Part shown: one piece after another, positions 5,880 to 6,352 of the stretch
Layout: each line of letters begins with the position of its first letter
Position numbering within the stretch: position 1 is the first letter of the stretch
Source of the DNA: Candidatus Manganitrophaceae bacterium
GTDB lineage: Bacteria; Nitrospirota; Nitrospiria; SBBL01; Manganitrophaceae
Direction: 5' to 3'
Length of the DNA: 6,352 nucleotides
Assembly: GCA_004297235.1 (NCBI GenBank)
Contig: SCUR01000502.1
Location: forward strand, 1 to 6,352
The notes under the pieces: generated by a model
Seen by the model: the letters and a program-made list of their open reading frames with translations, nothing else
What the model was told of the DNA's origin: nothing
Databases searched by the model: none
Program-made: the position numbers and the translations under genes

Positions 5880-6339
5880 TACTTCTTCTTTTTCCCCTTT
5901 TTCGATTTGGCCTTCTCCGCCTCGGCGGCTTTGACCTTTTGGATCGCCTGCTCCACCTCGGCGCTGATCGAATCGGCCTTCTCCTTGATCGGAGCGGCTT
6001 TGGAGAGGGCGTCGCGATAATCGCCCTTGTCGATCGCCTGCTGGACGGCCGGCAGCGATTCGTTCAGGGCATCGACATCGGCGCGGAGCGCGGCCAGATC
6101 GGCTTCGCTTCCTTTCCCTTTGGGGGCCTGGGCCAGAAGGTCTTTGGCCTTTTGAACGGACTGGCTCGCCGCGGCGTGGAGGGAAGCGGCTTGCTGTTTC
6201 GCCTCTTCCTTTTTCTGGGCGCTGGCGGTCTGGAGCTGGCCGGCCTGCTGGCGCACGTCGGCGAGCATCTTCTGCGCCTGCTCGTAATTTCGGAACGGCG
6301 CCATCTTCTCGTCTTGGGTCTTGATCTCCTGCATGGCGG
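5879..6339 (-). CDS. Lys/Ala/Gln-rich coiled-coil protein, first visible gene of the operon (5' partial)
   Basis: Not a recognised family. From the first in-window ATG (6334-6332) it reads 151 residues, nearly all predicted helix: Gln/Ala/Lys heptad-like stretches (about 18-70), a Gly/Lys hinge PKGKG (71-75), a second helical part with IDKGDYRDALSKA (101-113), and a very basic tail ending KKGKKKK. There is no Cys or Trp in this part. The frame stays open through the ATG to the contig edge, so the real start, probably with an export or lipoprotein signal given the partners, is missing. The last 13 bases are adapter-like and their in-frame reading should be ignored. The Met at 6334 may be internal. 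The stop TAA overlaps the next ATG by one base, and the AAGAAGAAG encoding the Lys tail may double as a weak ribosome binding site. A structural role in the envelope (a spacer or a peptidoglycan/polyanion-binding tail) is a guess from composition and neighbours. Confidence 0.75.
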
Positions 6340-6352
6340 AGATCGGAAGAGC
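6340..6352. other. Illumina adapter core at the contig end (artefact)
   Basis: The last 13 bases read AGATCGGAAGAGC, identical to the core common to the standard Illumina TruSeq read-through adapters, ending exactly at the sequence terminus. An exact 13-base match placed at the very end is most simply untrimmed adapter carried into the assembly. The genomic sequence probably ends at about 6339. Confidence 0.9.

Overview
The window looks like the end of a contig from a Gram-negative bacterium of moderately high GC. The evidence is a multi-residue c-type cytochrome of the MauG/CcpA class, a lipoprotein-type signal (LSGC) on one protein, and L,D-transpeptidases of the cell envelope. The lineage cannot be fixed from the sequence; an environmental group such as Nitrospirota or a deltaproteobacterium would fit, but that is an impression only. 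No mobile element, CRISPR array, tRNA or rRNA was seen.

Layout: a di-heme cytochrome c peroxidase-like gene (2-1381, + strand, 5' end outside the window) runs convergently into a minus-strand CPA1-type cation/proton antiporter with a C-terminal rhodanese domain (3036-1432). The two share a strong inverted repeat at 1401-1434, probably a bidirectional terminator. A 267-base intergenic region (3037-3303) carries the likely promoter and leader of the antiporter gene. Upstream of it lies a tight minus-strand operon, in transcription order: a Lys/Ala-rich coiled-coil protein (partial, 5879 to the contig edge), a lipoprotein-like YkuD protein (5879-4728), a membrane-anchored canonical YkuD L,D-transpeptidase (4718-4032) and a secreted protein of unknown function (4017-3304). 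Junctions are a 1-nt stop/start overlap, a 9-nt gap and a 14-nt gap, so translation is likely coupled.

The operon reads as a peptidoglycan/envelope module. The two YkuD domains differ in the active site: one has the full T-H-G-C-x-R motif, the other has T-L-G-C-V-A-L and resembles the YafK/DpaA type. The last protein has a strand pattern like the first YkuD hairpin but no catalytic motif.

The last 13 bases (6340-6352) are identical to the common Illumina adapter core. The right end is therefore probably not genomic, and the first gene of the operon is artificially cut.
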